From Desulfobacteraceae bacterium 4572_123 (GTDB lineage: Bacteria; Desulfobacterota; Desulfobacteria; Desulfobacterales; 4572-123), in assembly GCA_002084545.1 (NCBI GenBank), contig NBLJ01000007.1, forward strand, positions 22,553 through 86,552: a DNA stretch of 64,000 nt, given 5' to 3'. Positions 7,713 through 16,320 of this stretch are shown here, in pieces. Position 1 is the first letter of the stretch. Each line of letters opens with the position of its first letter. The translations under genes were made by a program, and so were the position numbers. Below the pieces are notes generated by a model, which was not told the origin of the DNA, made no database searches, and worked only from the letters and a program-made list of their open reading frames with translations.

Positions 7713-9893
7713 TTACAGAAGTTGTTCGCCGGCCCATGTTGATTTTGACGGGAAGCCGCCTTGAAGCAGTTTTTCCATTAAATCATCCGTGGCATTATCA
7801 GGATTAATCGATAATTCATTTTTCAGCTTTGCCCTTAATTGTTTATAGACTCTGGGTATTTCATTCCGGTTTCCGGAATAGACACAGGCTATCATCAATA
7901 ATCTATATGCGGATTCACAGCAGGGATCATGCTCAATAAGTTTTTTTGAACTTTGCCGTGCCTTATGGTAATCACCAATATCCAGATAAAGTTTAGTTGA
8001 AGCATGCAAAATGAATCGAAATTTCTTTTTCAGGGAGACCCTCTCCTGATTGATCAGATCATCATATAAGTCAAAGTCAATGAAATCTCCCTTATACAGG
8101 TCTGCCGCCGCTTCAAACATTTGCAAAGCTGCCGGAGTATCATTTTTCTGAAGCCCTTTTTTTCCCAGGGAATAATAATTTTCAAATATATCCGCGTCCA
8201 GCCAGTATGTATCCTTTAAAAGCCGGATATTTTCCCCTTCAGATTCAATAAAATCATGCTTTGTTCCAAGCAGATTACGCATACGAAATAAGAGGTTATG
8301 TAAATTTGTCCGGGCTGACTTTATCGGGTAATTCTGCCAGAAAGTGTTGTAAATGACCTCCTTTGGCACATATGATTTTCGATGAACAATAAGAAATTTT
8401 AACAGCCGGCTCAACATCTTCTGCCGGTTCAAATTAAATCCCGGAATATCCTGCCCATCAATTTTTAAATGCAGTGTCCCGAATGTGTAGATCTTGATAC
8501 AAATATCAGTTGAATCTGTTTCAGATCCTGAAGTGGTCAGCCGGTCATCCCCGAGATACGATTTATAATTAGACCGCTGCTGATTCAAATGCTGAACAAG
8601 TTTACTGCCGGATCTATCCTCAATCTCTTTTAAAAGATCATTATTGTCGGCCTGGAGTCCTTCAACTTCATGTTCTATCAACACTTTTTCCATCAGACTA
8701 AAATACTTTTCAGACGCTTTTTTATTATTATTCCTGTCGTGCAATACGCCCATCATGGCATAACCCGACGCAACAGCCAGCGGGAACTTGCTTTCCGGGG
8801 CCTCTTTTATAAAATTATCAAGTGTCTTACACACCTCGGAATCGTTTCCAATAAACAGACTGGCTTCTGCATAATACAAATATGTATCCGGATAATAAAA
8901 GAGAAAATATTTATGATTTTCTCTTTGTTTAAGGCGGTTGCAATAATATTCAACCTTTTCTCTGTCTTTTGCAAGGTAAGCGCTTCTCAATTGGGCGAAA
9001 AACATAAACCCCTGTTTGAAATACGAATCAGTGGCCGGGTATTCATACAATATTTTATCAATAATCTGTTCACATTCAGAGAGCTCTTCAGGAATACGAT
9101 AACAATAATAAAGAACAGCATATAAGTTATAACGAAATGTAGAATCCTGATCAAGAAGTGCCAGCGCTTTATCAACCTCTTTTTTTGCCTTGTTGCTGGA
9201 ACCCATAATGAGAAGGGTATCTGCTTTATGGTAACGTATCAGGGGCTCATAAATATGGTAGTATAACTTTTTGTGAATGATTTGAAGCGATTTGTCATAC
9301 TGCAGCAGGGCTTTTTTAAATTTTCCGCGGTCATTATAGAGGCGGGCCATTGCCAGCCGGGAAAAAATTAATACTACCTCATCTTTCAGTTCAAATGCAT
9401 GCTCTTCAGTATCAAGTATTACTTCAAATGCCCGGTCATATTCCAGAAAAATCCACCATTTCCCCAGACTGATCCACATGTCTAAAATCTTGGTTGAGCG
9501 TAACTTGAGCTTTGATTTATTCACTTCAAGAAAAACCTGGGCATCTTCAATGAGTTTTAATAAATCATTATTGTATTCTTCATAATACATGTAATTTATC
9601 AGTAGTTCAGAGTAAATTGCGGCAATCCGGTCCAATTCATTTTGAGAAGAAAATTTCCCGATAAGAGAAAACAGCTTGTCACGGGCAGTGAAAGGAAAAG
9701 TCAAATGTGTTGATAGGTGATAGTAATATTGTATTAACAGGTTGCCGCATCGTAAATCATCCGGTAAAACTTCAATATTAGATCGAATCCGAACGTAGTC
9801 ACCTTGATCCAAAAGAGATGCCGCTTCGTTTAAAAATTGAGATGCTGCATCTTCGTATTCATTTCTTGAGATAGCATCTTCAAAAGATAACAT
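7713..9893 (-). CDS. large transcriptional activator with TPR-like region, winged helix and BTAD domain
   Basis: A 726-residue protein. Residues 1 to about 440 are helical with TPR-like spacing and many Tyr/Leu pairs (sensor or interaction region). An OmpR/PhoB-type winged helix of the SARP family spans about 465-560 (IYTFGTLHLKIDGQDIPGF through the recognition helix region RTNLHNLLFRMRNLLG). A bacterial transcriptional activation (BTAD) domain covers about 570-715. This order, with the DNA-binding part near the C-terminus, differs from streptomycete SARPs, which begin with the winged helix. No receiver domain or Walker A motif is seen. The gene lies upstream of the amine importer/methyltransferase operon on the same strand and is the likely regulator. 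It is visibly AT-rich relative to its neighbours. Confidence 0.82.
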   Translation of the reverse strand: MLSFEDAISRNEYEDAASQFLNEAASLLDQGDYVRIRSNIEVLPDDLRCGNLLIQYYYHLSTHLTFPFTARDKLFSLIGKFSSQNELDRIAAIYSELLINYMYYEEYNNDLLKLIEDAQVFLEVNKSKLKLRSTKILDMWISLGKWWIFLEYDRAFEVILDTEEHAFELKDEVVLIFSRLAMARLYNDRGKFKKALLQYDKSLQIIHKKLYYHIYEPLIRYHKADTLLIMGSSNKAKKEVDKALALLDQDSTFRYNLYAVLYYCYRIPEELSECEQIIDKILYEYPATDSYFKQGFMFFAQLRSAYLAKDREKVEYYCNRLKQRENHKYFLFYYPDTYLYYAEASLFIGNDSEVCKTLDNFIKEAPESKFPLAVASGYAMMGVLHDRNNNKKASEKYFSLMEKVLIEHEVEGLQADNNDLLKEIEDRSGSKLVQHLNQQRSNYKSYLGDDRLTTSGSETDSTDICIKIYTFGTLHLKIDGQDIPGFNLNRQKMLSRLLKFLIVHRKSYVPKEVIYNTFWQNYPIKSARTNLHNLLFRMRNLLGTKHDFIESEGENIRLLKDTYWLDADIFENYYSLGKKGLQKNDTPAALQMFEAAADLYKGDFIDFDLYDDLINQERVSLKKKFRFILHASTKLYLDIGDYHKARQSSKKLIEHDPCCESAYRLLMIACVYSGNRNEIPRVYKQLRAKLKNELSINPDNATDDLMEKLLQGGFPSKSTWAGEQLL

Positions 9894-10202
9894 TGGAGAG
9901 TGCCTTTATTTAGAGGAAGCTGAAAAAACATTATTGCTGTTATCAGTAAGTCGTATTGAACCATCATATCAAGGCGTGTTTTTAAGCATAATATATGAAA
10001 CAAAAATAATTGCAAGATGAGAAAAAGAGGAATCAGCATAAAAATGCCAGGTGGTGCCACTCGCAAAGTGACCTGCCCCTTCCACCCCATCCCATCCATA
10101 CGCGACAACCAGCGGACTGGCCGTGTTCGTCACCGACTATGAAACCGGTGAATATCGACATTCTATCCGCCCTCAGAGAACGTCCCCTGAACAGAATGCA
10201 TT
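9894..10202. other. 309-bp gap without recognisable gene
   Basis: This lies between the BTAD gene start and the MFS gene stop. Short plus-strand frames run through it (for example from 10043 and from 10123) but none has a recognisable product, and the longer one continues as a shadow over the MFS gene. A small hairpin CACT/AGTG at about 10058-10070 is too weak to call. The promoter of the BTAD gene must lie in the left part; I cannot place it. Confidence 0.4.
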
Positions 10203-11372
10203 TCATGGATCATGCCGCCTTGCCGGCCGTGCAGGCAGCAACAAAATAAATGGGGTCCCGGCCAGACCTAAAATTGCACTTACCGCCAGGGCAGACTGCA
10301 TCCCGATATGGTCCGCCAACCATCCAACCGAAACCGTTACCCCGGCCAGAACAAGAAAACTGATGCCCATGTACAGTCCATTTGCCATACCGCGATGATC
10401 GGCACTATGATCCTGAACAATGGCCAGTTCGATGGGAGCGATGGTAAACAGCGTAAGGCCCAGCAAAACAAGAAACGGTATAGTCAGCCAGTCGGGAGCG
10501 TATAAGAAACCCAGGGTCAACAAAGAGGAAAACGGTATGGCAACAGCCAGAACTCGTCTGCGGCCTAGTCTATCGGACAAGGTCCCTCCAACCAGGGTCC
10601 CCAGGGCACCGAAGCCTTGCATCACAGCCATGGCAAAACCGGCAACCCAGAGGCTTTTGCCGCTGGAAACCATAAAAGTAGGAAGAAAAGCGGAAAGACT
10701 TGAGACCATCAAAGAATCGGCAATTAAAATTCCGGTCAAGGGCAGCATCACTCTGCGCAGGCTGTGCAACGTTCCGGCCAAATCACTGTTTGATTTCGAG
10801 GCCATTCTGAAATCGGTCCCTTTGAGTTGTAAATGGAGAAGAAATGAGGATAGTAATCCCAGGAGCATCACCGGGTAACAATTTTCAAACCCCCAGTAAG
10901 AGACCGCCCAAACTCCAAGAATGGGCCCTAATGTGCGGGCCATCTCTCCACCGGTCATCCAGAAACTCATACCGCGCCCCAGATTTGAACCGGCAACTTG
11001 TGCGATCATTACCGGCCCCACCACATGAAACATGGAGGCGCTGAATCCGACTAAAAACAGCAACAGGCAGACAGCGGAGTAAGAGGGCGCCACTCCCAGA
11101 AGACTCATGCCGACAGCAGTAATGGCCGGGCCCCAGATCGCAAAGCGGGACAGATCGACACGGTCGGAGATAATTCCAAAAACAGGATTTAGCAGACTGG
11201 GAGCCCTGAAAAACACAGTAAATGCACCTGCCAGCGCCATGCTCAGGGAAAATTTGGCGATCAAGAGCGGCAGAAAAACCGCAAGAAAGCCGGAGAAAAT
11301 ATCATGTGAAAAATGCCCCGCGGATATTAACACAATTTTTCGAAATTGAAACCCGCTCAAATTCTCAGTCAT
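10203..11372 (-). CDS. MFS exporter, fosmidomycin-resistance (Fsr)-like
   Basis: A 389-residue, 12-segment major facilitator. The opening after the start, ISAGHFSHDIFSGFLAVFLP, is typical of the Fsr branch of drug exporters; the MFS loop motif appears as GIISDRVDLSR and again as GTLSDRLGRRR between segments 2-3 and 8-9. The start at 11372 is chosen because its ATG overlaps the stop of the upstream methyltransferase gene (ATGACTGA) and has a GGGGG site; an upstream frame to 11435 lies inside that gene. The exported substrate is unknown. Confidence 0.82.
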   Translation of the reverse strand: MTENLSGFQFRKIVLISAGHFSHDIFSGFLAVFLPLLIAKFSLSMALAGAFTVFFRAPSLLNPVFGIISDRVDLSRFAIWGPAITAVGMSLLGVAPSYSAVCLLLFLVGFSASMFHVVGPVMIAQVAGSNLGRGMSFWMTGGEMARTLGPILGVWAVSYWGFENCYPVMLLGLLSSFLLHLQLKGTDFRMASKSNSDLAGTLHSLRRVMLPLTGILIADSLMVSSLSAFLPTFMVSSGKSLWVAGFAMAVMQGFGALGTLVGGTLSDRLGRRRVLAVAIPFSSLLTLGFLYAPDWLTIPFLVLLGLTLFTIAPIELAIVQDHSADHRGMANGLYMGISFLVLAGVTVSVGWLADHIGMQSALAVSAILGLAGTPFILLLPARPARRHDP

Positions 11373-12135
11373 AATCAGCCCCCGGATAGATCTTGTTGGG
11401 ATAAGCTTCCACCTGTCTCCCGAACATTTTTTCAACTGTCGGCGTATAAGTTCCGTCTTCGCGGTAAATGATCAGCGGCGGAGCTATTTTCATTCCCGGA
11501 CGTCCGCCCTTGACGCCTTCGATAACCATCAGCTTTGCATGTGTTTTTTGGCTGGAATGAATCATGCACAGCCATTTCGGTTCAATGCCGGCACTGCTCA
11601 TCCGGGTTAATATATCGGCCATCCTCTCGGCCGGATAAATAACGACAAACCTCCCCGCCCTCTTCAGCAAACGCAGGGCCGTCATTATAACGCCTTCAAG
11701 GGTAATATTGATTTCGTGTCTGGCAAGGGCCTTTTGAGAATCCGGATTGATCCTTCCCGATCCTGATTTGCGGTAGGGTGGATTGCTGATCACCAGGTCC
11801 ACGGGTCCGCCCACGAATCCGGTTGTCAGAGTTTTCATATCCACCTGCAAAATCGTAATTTGATCCTGCATATGATTTGCGGAAACATTGTCTTTGGCGG
11901 CAATTACAAGTTCCTGCTGCAGCTCGATCCCATACAGTCTGATGTCAGGATATTTGTAGGCCAGCAGCAGAGACACGATGCCGCATCCAGCTCCTAGATC
12001 GACAACACGTTCACCCGGACGGACCACGGCAAGGTGGGCCAACAGTACCGCATCAATGGAAAACCTGTATCCATGCCGACTCTGTTTGACGCTTAGCTGG
12101 CCGTTAAAAAATGTATCTGTAGTGTAAATCGACAT
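11365..12135 (-). CDS. tRNA1(Val) A37 N6-methyltransferase-like protein (TrmN6/YfiC family)
   Basis: A class I SAM-dependent methyltransferase of about 256 residues. Motif I VVDLGAGCGIVSLLLA is near residue 45 and the N6-adenine motif NPPY near 115, followed by GRINPDSQKALARHE, the usual TrmN6/YfiC continuation. The family methylates N6 of A37 in tRNA1(Val); some members act on other tRNA or RNA. The start at 12135 has GAGGAA seven bases upstream; two in-frame ATGs further upstream are possible. It is followed by an overlapping MFS gene. Confidence 0.8.
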   Translation of the reverse strand: MSIYTTDTFFNGQLSVKQSRHGYRFSIDAVLLAHLAVVRPGERVVDLGAGCGIVSLLLAYKYPDIRLYGIELQQELVIAAKDNVSANHMQDQITILQVDMKTLTTGFVGGPVDLVISNPPYRKSGSGRINPDSQKALARHEINITLEGVIMTALRLLKRAGRFVVIYPAERMADILTRMSSAGIEPKWLCMIHSSQKTHAKLMVIEGVKGGRPGMKIAPPLIIYREDGTYTPTVEKMFGRQVEAYPNKIYPGADYD

Positions 12136-12223
12136 ACAAATCTTCCTCATATAGCCTGTCACATAATTAATATGGGGCAACCTGCAAGGCCAAATTGATC
12201 ATGGACAATGCACCGGAAAATAA

Positions 12224-12601
12224 TTAGCCCGACCGCATGGTGGCTCCGATGGTTCCAATTTTAAACTTAATCTCCTCCACCAGATCCTGGCCCAGTGCAT
12301 CATTGATTTTGACAATTATATCTTTTTTTAAAAACTGGAGATGATGTATCCAGGTTGAACTGCTCACCTTGACAATCAATATTTTCCCTTTGAATGCTTC
12401 CGGCTGCGCATCAGCGGCAATAACTGCGCCTACGGCGGCATCCCAGAGATCCCAGACACGGATTAATGTCTGATCCGAATGCCCTCGGCAGGACTGCAGT
12501 ACCCGGGGAAGAATACGACCGATGGCAACAGGGGGCCCGTATTTTGTTTTCCTTTGCATATCAGGCAAAATACCCAAGAAAAACTCCCTTATAAATTCCA
12601 A
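12224..12601 (-). CDS. DUF721 (DciA-like) protein
   Basis: A 125-residue DUF721 domain protein. Visible family features are the Trp-centred helix IRVWDLWDAAVGAVIAADAQP, the strand GKILIVKVSSSTWIHHLQFL and the closing LVEEIKFKIG. The DUF721 family includes DciA, which loads or supports the replicative helicase DnaB in bacteria lacking DnaC; whether this copy does so is not shown. The long frame starts with TTG at 12601; an ATG at 12559, two bases after the stop of a small upstream frame, is an alternative. Both keep the domain. Confidence 0.72.
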   Translation of the reverse strand: MEFIREFFLGILPDMQRKTKYGPPVAIGRILPRVLQSCRGHSDQTLIRVWDLWDAAVGAVIAADAQPEAFKGKILIVKVSSSTWIHHLQFLKKDIIVKINDALGQDLVEEIKFKIGTIGATMRSG

Positions 12602-12671
12602 TCATCTCGTCACAATCATAAATTACTTCTTCTGTTGCGGCAAATAGCGAAGTAACAACGAGATGCGCCAT
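12561..12671 (-). CDS. possible 36-residue small protein overlapping DUF721 gene
   Basis: An ATG-initiated frame (MAHLVVTSLFAATEEVIYDC then DEMIGIYKG) ends with TGA one base before an in-frame ATG of the DUF721 gene, as in coupled genes. The frame is open about 24 codons further upstream. No product is recognised and the AAAGGA signal is too close to the ATG. It may be chance. Confidence 0.18.
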   Translation of the reverse strand: MAHLVVTSLFAATEEVIYDCDEMIGIYKGVFLGYFA

Positions 12672-12908
12672 ATCCTTTACCGATGCCGATTTTTTGGATT
12701 TTTCTTGACTTGCAGGAATACGTAATTTAAAAATACACCATTATGGAAAAAATTCGGGGCAGATTCAAATAGACGTCAATCAACAATCGCGCCTGCCTCC
12801 ATAATACTTGACATTTAGAAATACAAACTTTCCGCCTCCGAAATTGATATCTAAATCCGGGGTGCAGGGACAAACAATTTACAACGAACAGTTAACGGAG
12901 CTGTCATT

Positions 12909-13946
12909 ATGAGTTGGGACTGGGAAAAACTTAAAGAACAGCAACAAAGCAAAGGCGGAGGCGGGGGCGTTCCGCCACAGGTAGATGACATTGTAAACAA
13001 ATTCAAGGAGTTCAAACTGCCGGGCGGCCCCATATTGTTGCTTCTCATTGTGGCTGCACTGCTGGCTTCCTCTACTTTTTATACGGTGGGAGTCGATGAA
13101 GTAGGAGTTGTACAGCGCTTTGGCAAATTTATCAGAACCAGCCAGCCCGGCCTTAATTTCAAATTACCGGCCGGCATTGAAAAAGTTACCAAAACCAAGG
13201 TAAGAAGGGTGTATAAAGAGGAATTCGGTTTTCGATCCCTTCGTGGCAGCAGCCAGGAACGGTTTTCGTCGCAAAGTTCAGATGCCAACGTTGCCCTCAT
13301 GCTCACCGGCGACCTGAATGTTGCCATTGTACCCTGGATCGTGCAGTACCGGATTAAAGACCCCTATCAATACCTGTTCAAGGTTCGGGATATCCGAAAA
13401 CTTTTACGGGACATGTCAGAAGCGGCCATGCGGCTGGTTGTCGGCGACCGCAGCATCAACGAAGTCATCAGCAAACGTGAACAGATCGCGGTTGAAGCCC
13501 GGCATGTGCTGCAGAAGGAACTGGATATCGCTGAAAGCGGAATCCATATTGTCACAATCGAGATGAAAAAAACAAATGTGCCCGGACCTGTACAAAACTC
13601 TTTCAATGAGGTCAATCAGGCGACCCAGGAAAAAGAGCAGATGATCTACCAGGCAAAGGAAGACTACAATAAGGCGATTCCGGCTGCCAAGGGTGAGGCC
13701 GAAAGAACCATCAAGGCTGCTGAAGGTTATGCCCTGGACCGTGTTAACCGCGCCAAGGGAGATGCATCCCGGTTCACGGCCCTGTATACCGAATATACAA
13801 AGGCCAAGGATATTACCAAACGGCGCATGTATCTTGAAACGATAGAGGAACTTTTTCCCAAACTGGGTCAAAAATATATTGTCGATTCCGATCAGAAAAA
13901 TCTTTTACCCTTACTTAATATTGGAAAACAGGACGGTGCTAAATAA
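12909..13946 (+). CDS. hflK: FtsH-protease modulator HflK
   Basis: A 345-residue SPFH/prohibitin-family membrane protein. A Gly/Pro-rich cytoplasmic N-terminus (KGGGGGVPPQ) precedes one membrane segment at about residues 38-58, followed by the SPFH domain and a long coiled coil rich in AKGEAER-type heptads. With HflC it forms the cage that encloses and restrains the FtsH protease. GGAG lies eight bases before the ATG. The stop and the hflC start share one base (TAATG). Confidence 0.93.
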   Translation: MSWDWEKLKEQQQSKGGGGGVPPQVDDIVNKFKEFKLPGGPILLLLIVAALLASSTFYTVGVDEVGVVQRFGKFIRTSQPGLNFKLPAGIEKVTKTKVRRVYKEEFGFRSLRGSSQERFSSQSSDANVALMLTGDLNVAIVPWIVQYRIKDPYQYLFKVRDIRKLLRDMSEAAMRLVVGDRSINEVISKREQIAVEARHVLQKELDIAESGIHIVTIEMKKTNVPGPVQNSFNEVNQATQEKEQMIYQAKEDYNKAIPAAKGEAERTIKAAEGYALDRVNRAKGDASRFTALYTEYTKAKDITKRRMYLETIEELFPKLGQKYIVDSDQKNLLPLLNIGKQDGAK

Positions 13947-14914
13947 TGAAATCTAAAAGCATTATTCTAATCATAGCGGTATTAGTGGCTATATTGGGGT
14001 TTACCTCGGCTTACATCGTCGATGAAACAGAGCAGGTCGTTGTCACCCAGTTCGGACGGGTTGTAGGATCTCCAAAACTGGCACCGGGGCTCTATTTTAA
14101 ACTTCCGTTTATTCAAAACACGACCTATTTTCCCAAAAATCTACTGGAATGGGACGGTGACCCGGGGCAGATTCCAACCCTTGATAAAACCTACATATGG
14201 GTAGATGCTTTTGCCAGATGGAAAATCGTAGACCCGATTAAATTCTTCCAGACGGTCAACAACACGGCCAGTGCGATGGGGCGCCTTGATGATATTCTTG
14301 ATCCGGCGGTTCGCAATTTTGTGACATCCTACGAATTGATTGAGACCGTCCGGAATACCAATCGCGTAATGGATACATTTGAAATCGGACTGGCGGCAAA
14401 CGATGCAACAGGCACCGCTACGCCAAAAACTGCCGAGGGCCACCCCAGATATGACATAAAGACAGGAAGGGAAAAGCTCACCGAGGGGATCATGAAACAG
14501 GCCCAGCCGAAACTGCGCCCCTTTGGCATCGAAATTGTCGACGTCAAGATCAAGCGGATTAATTACGTGGAACAGGTCAGGAAATCCGTTTACGGCCGGA
14601 TGATTGCCGAACGAAATCAGATTGCGGAAAAATTTCGTTCAGAGGGCCAGGGTGAGGCACGAAAAATTCTGGGTGAAAAGGAACGTGATTTAAAGCAGAT
14701 CACATCCCAGGCTTATAAAACCGCCCAGGAGATCAAGGGCAGGGCCGATGCCGAAGTGACCAAACTGTTTGCTCTGGCATATGGGGTTGATCCTGAATTT
14801 TATTCGTTTTCCAAGACCCTTGAAACTTACAATAAGGCCCTGGATAAAAATATCTCCGTCGTACTTTCAACGGATTCGGAATTCCTGAAATATCTTAAAG
14901 GGTATACCAAATAG
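13946..14914 (+). CDS. hflC: FtsH-protease modulator HflC
   Basis: A 322-residue SPFH protein with an N-terminal membrane anchor (residues 4-22), then VDETEQVVVTQFGRV, the usual HflC opening of the SPFH domain. The coiled-coil region contains QGEARKILGEKERDLKQI. An insert of about 20 residues around DATGTATPKTAEGHPRYDI is longer than in E. coli HflC. It is the second gene of a two-gene operon that ends in a strong hairpin. Confidence 0.93.
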   Translation: MKSKSIILIIAVLVAILGFTSAYIVDETEQVVVTQFGRVVGSPKLAPGLYFKLPFIQNTTYFPKNLLEWDGDPGQIPTLDKTYIWVDAFARWKIVDPIKFFQTVNNTASAMGRLDDILDPAVRNFVTSYELIETVRNTNRVMDTFEIGLAANDATGTATPKTAEGHPRYDIKTGREKLTEGIMKQAQPKLRPFGIEIVDVKIKRINYVEQVRKSVYGRMIAERNQIAEKFRSEGQGEARKILGEKERDLKQITSQAYKTAQEIKGRADAEVTKLFALAYGVDPEFYSFSKTLETYNKALDKNISVVLSTDSEFLKYLKGYTK

Positions 14915-14923
14915 CAGACACCC

Positions 14924-14974
14924 CTGAAACAGAAAAAGCACCGCATTTTTGCCATAGTGCTTTTTCTGTTTCAG
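14924..14974. terminator. bidirectional terminator between hflC and bS22-like gene
   Basis: Perfect 18-bp arms (14924-14941 and 14957-14974), including CAGAAAAAGCAC and its complement, with a 15-base loop. The stem itself carries A/T tracts on both strands, so it can end transcription of hflC from the left and of the small minus-strand gene from the right. Confidence 0.85.
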
Positions 14975-14993
14975 TAATTTATTCCAGTCAGCA

Positions 14994-15092
14994 TTATTTA
15001 CCCTTTCTACGCTGATGCCGAGTGCGGGCTAAAAGCTTTCTGTGCTTATGTTTTCGCATTTTCTTTCTTCGTTTTTTTACGACGCTGCCCAA
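14994..15092 (-). CDS. bS22/AURKAIP1-COX24 family small ribosomal protein, 32 residues
   Basis: A 32-codon TTG-initiated gene. The product is almost entirely Lys/Arg/His: MGSVVKKRRKKMRKHKHRKL followed by LARTRHQRRKGK. This is the pattern of the tiny ribosome-associated protein called bS22 in actinobacteria, which shares the AURKAIP1/COX24 domain of mitochondrial small-subunit protein mS38. A GGGGGTG signal lies six bases before the TTG. It would sit in the small ribosomal subunit near the decoding region. The gene is below usual gene-finder cut-offs and easily missed. It ends 20 bases from the shared terminator at 14924-14974. Confidence 0.85.
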   Translation of the reverse strand: MGSVVKKRRKKMRKHKHRKLLARTRHQRRKGK

Positions 15093-15230
15093 CTGATCAC
15101 CCCCATTCTTTATTTAATAAAATGTATAAAAAATTTAGATAACACTATTTATTATCATTTGTCCATGTTTTTTTTACATAATCGGGAGATGGCGGGACAA
15201 AGTATGAACTTTCTTTGCGGGCTAAAAAAA

Positions 15231-15764
15231 ATGGAAAAAAAATTCAGTAAAAAACAGATTACGGCGGTTAATAACTCGGTAACCATGGCCGAAGAATTGG
15301 TCAGCAATTACTATAAATTATCGGCGGCCCAATGGCTTCGCCAGAAGTATGATGTAAAAACAGTTGCCGACCTCGCCCCGAAAGAGATAGTTAAAGGTCC
15401 CTTCGCCCAGATTGTCCGCTATAAGGGGCAGCGCCGGGATACCGCACTGGGCAGCGCCACCTATGATTTTTACAAAATATGTCTGCAGGATCATGCTATT
15501 ATTGACACACTGAAAAAATTCAACGCTTTGCGCATTTTCCCCTTTACCCTCTATATCATTACTCATGAGCTGATTCATATTGTCCGATTCAGCAAATTTT
15601 TACAAAACTTCAGTGCTTCCTCCGCGGAAAAAATGGCCGAAGAAATTCGTGTGCACAAAAAAACCAACAAGATCCTGCAACCCGTTCAGGTTCCAGGCTT
15701 AACATCTACGCTTGATTTCTTTGTCAACTGGCACTCATCCCTTGATGACCTGGCCGGCAACTGA
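15231..15764 (+). CDS. unknown protein with HExxH motif
   Basis: About 177 residues from the ATG at 15231 (MEKKFSKKQITAV). Upstream in-frame ATGs at 15189 and 15204 are possible, and the frame runs further back over the bS22-like gene, which cannot be the true start. The only motif is YIITHELIHIVRF at about residues 108-120, which contains HExxH, the zinc-binding signature of gluzincin/metzincin peptidases. A possible third ligand lies in EEIRVHKK about 25 residues later. No signal peptide is evident. I do not recognise the family; a catalytic or structural zinc site is an inference from the motif alone. Confidence 0.65.
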   Translation: MEKKFSKKQITAVNNSVTMAEELVSNYYKLSAAQWLRQKYDVKTVADLAPKEIVKGPFAQIVRYKGQRRDTALGSATYDFYKICLQDHAIIDTLKKFNALRIFPFTLYIITHELIHIVRFSKFLQNFSASSAEKMAEEIRVHKKTNKILQPVQVPGLTSTLDFFVNWHSSLDDLAGN

Positions 15765-16002
15765 TCCAAACGGGTTCAGGACCCGGATAGGTAATCGCAG
15801 ACTCCGAAAACAGGTTCCCGTTTTAAGCGCTGATGCATCCTCATCCCCCTGGCTGCGTACAAAAGCTTAAAATATACCTCCACAAAGCCGCCCTTTAACA
15901 AAAAACGGATAAATTGGCCCGGAATCTGTCGGATTACGGCCTTGACAATCGATTATTTCAAACTATATTTAAATCAAATCAAAAATAGCGGAGGTTTTGT
16001 AA

Positions 16003-16320
16003 ATGCCCATCTATGAATATGAATGCGCCGAATGCGGTAATAAAGAAGAGGTGCTTCAAAAATTTTCCGACCAGCCGTTAACCACATGTAACAAATGTTC
16101 CGGCAAACTGCACAAACTCATTTCACACAGCAGTTTCCATCTCAAGGGATCCGGATGGTATGTCACGGATTATGCCGATAAATCAAAACAAACTAAATCC
16201 CGGGAAAAATCTCCGGAATCAAAAGCATCCGATGCAAAATCAACCAAAACAAAAACGTCTGACGTAAAAACTACCAAAAACTCTGAAAAAAAACAGAAAA
16301 ATATAAATCAACCTTCCTGA
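16003..16320 (+). CDS. FmdB-type zinc-ribbon protein
   Basis: A 105-residue FmdB/CxxC_CxxC_SSSS family protein. MPIYEYECAECGNKEEVLQK and CNKCSGKLHKLIS supply two CxxC pairs for one zinc, followed by the Ser/Phe segment SHSSFHLKGSGWYVTDY that defines the family. The last 45 residues are low-complexity Lys/Ser/Thr. GGAGG lies eight bases before the ATG. FmdB was first proposed as a regulator of amide-utilisation genes; most members, including this one, have no proven role. Confidence 0.85.
   Translation: MPIYEYECAECGNKEEVLQKFSDQPLTTCNKCSGKLHKLISHSSFHLKGSGWYVTDYADKSKQTKSREKSPESKASDAKSTKTKTSDVKTTKNSEKKQKNINQPS

Noticed and set aside
10010..10398. Plus-strand frames near the BTAD/MFS gap as a small gene or remnant
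   Set aside because: They have no recognisable product, and the longer one runs antisense into the MFS gene.
15042..15230. N-terminal extension of the HExxH protein to 15042
   Set aside because: It would run over the bS22-like gene on the opposite strand and has no ribosome-binding site; composition changes at about 15231.
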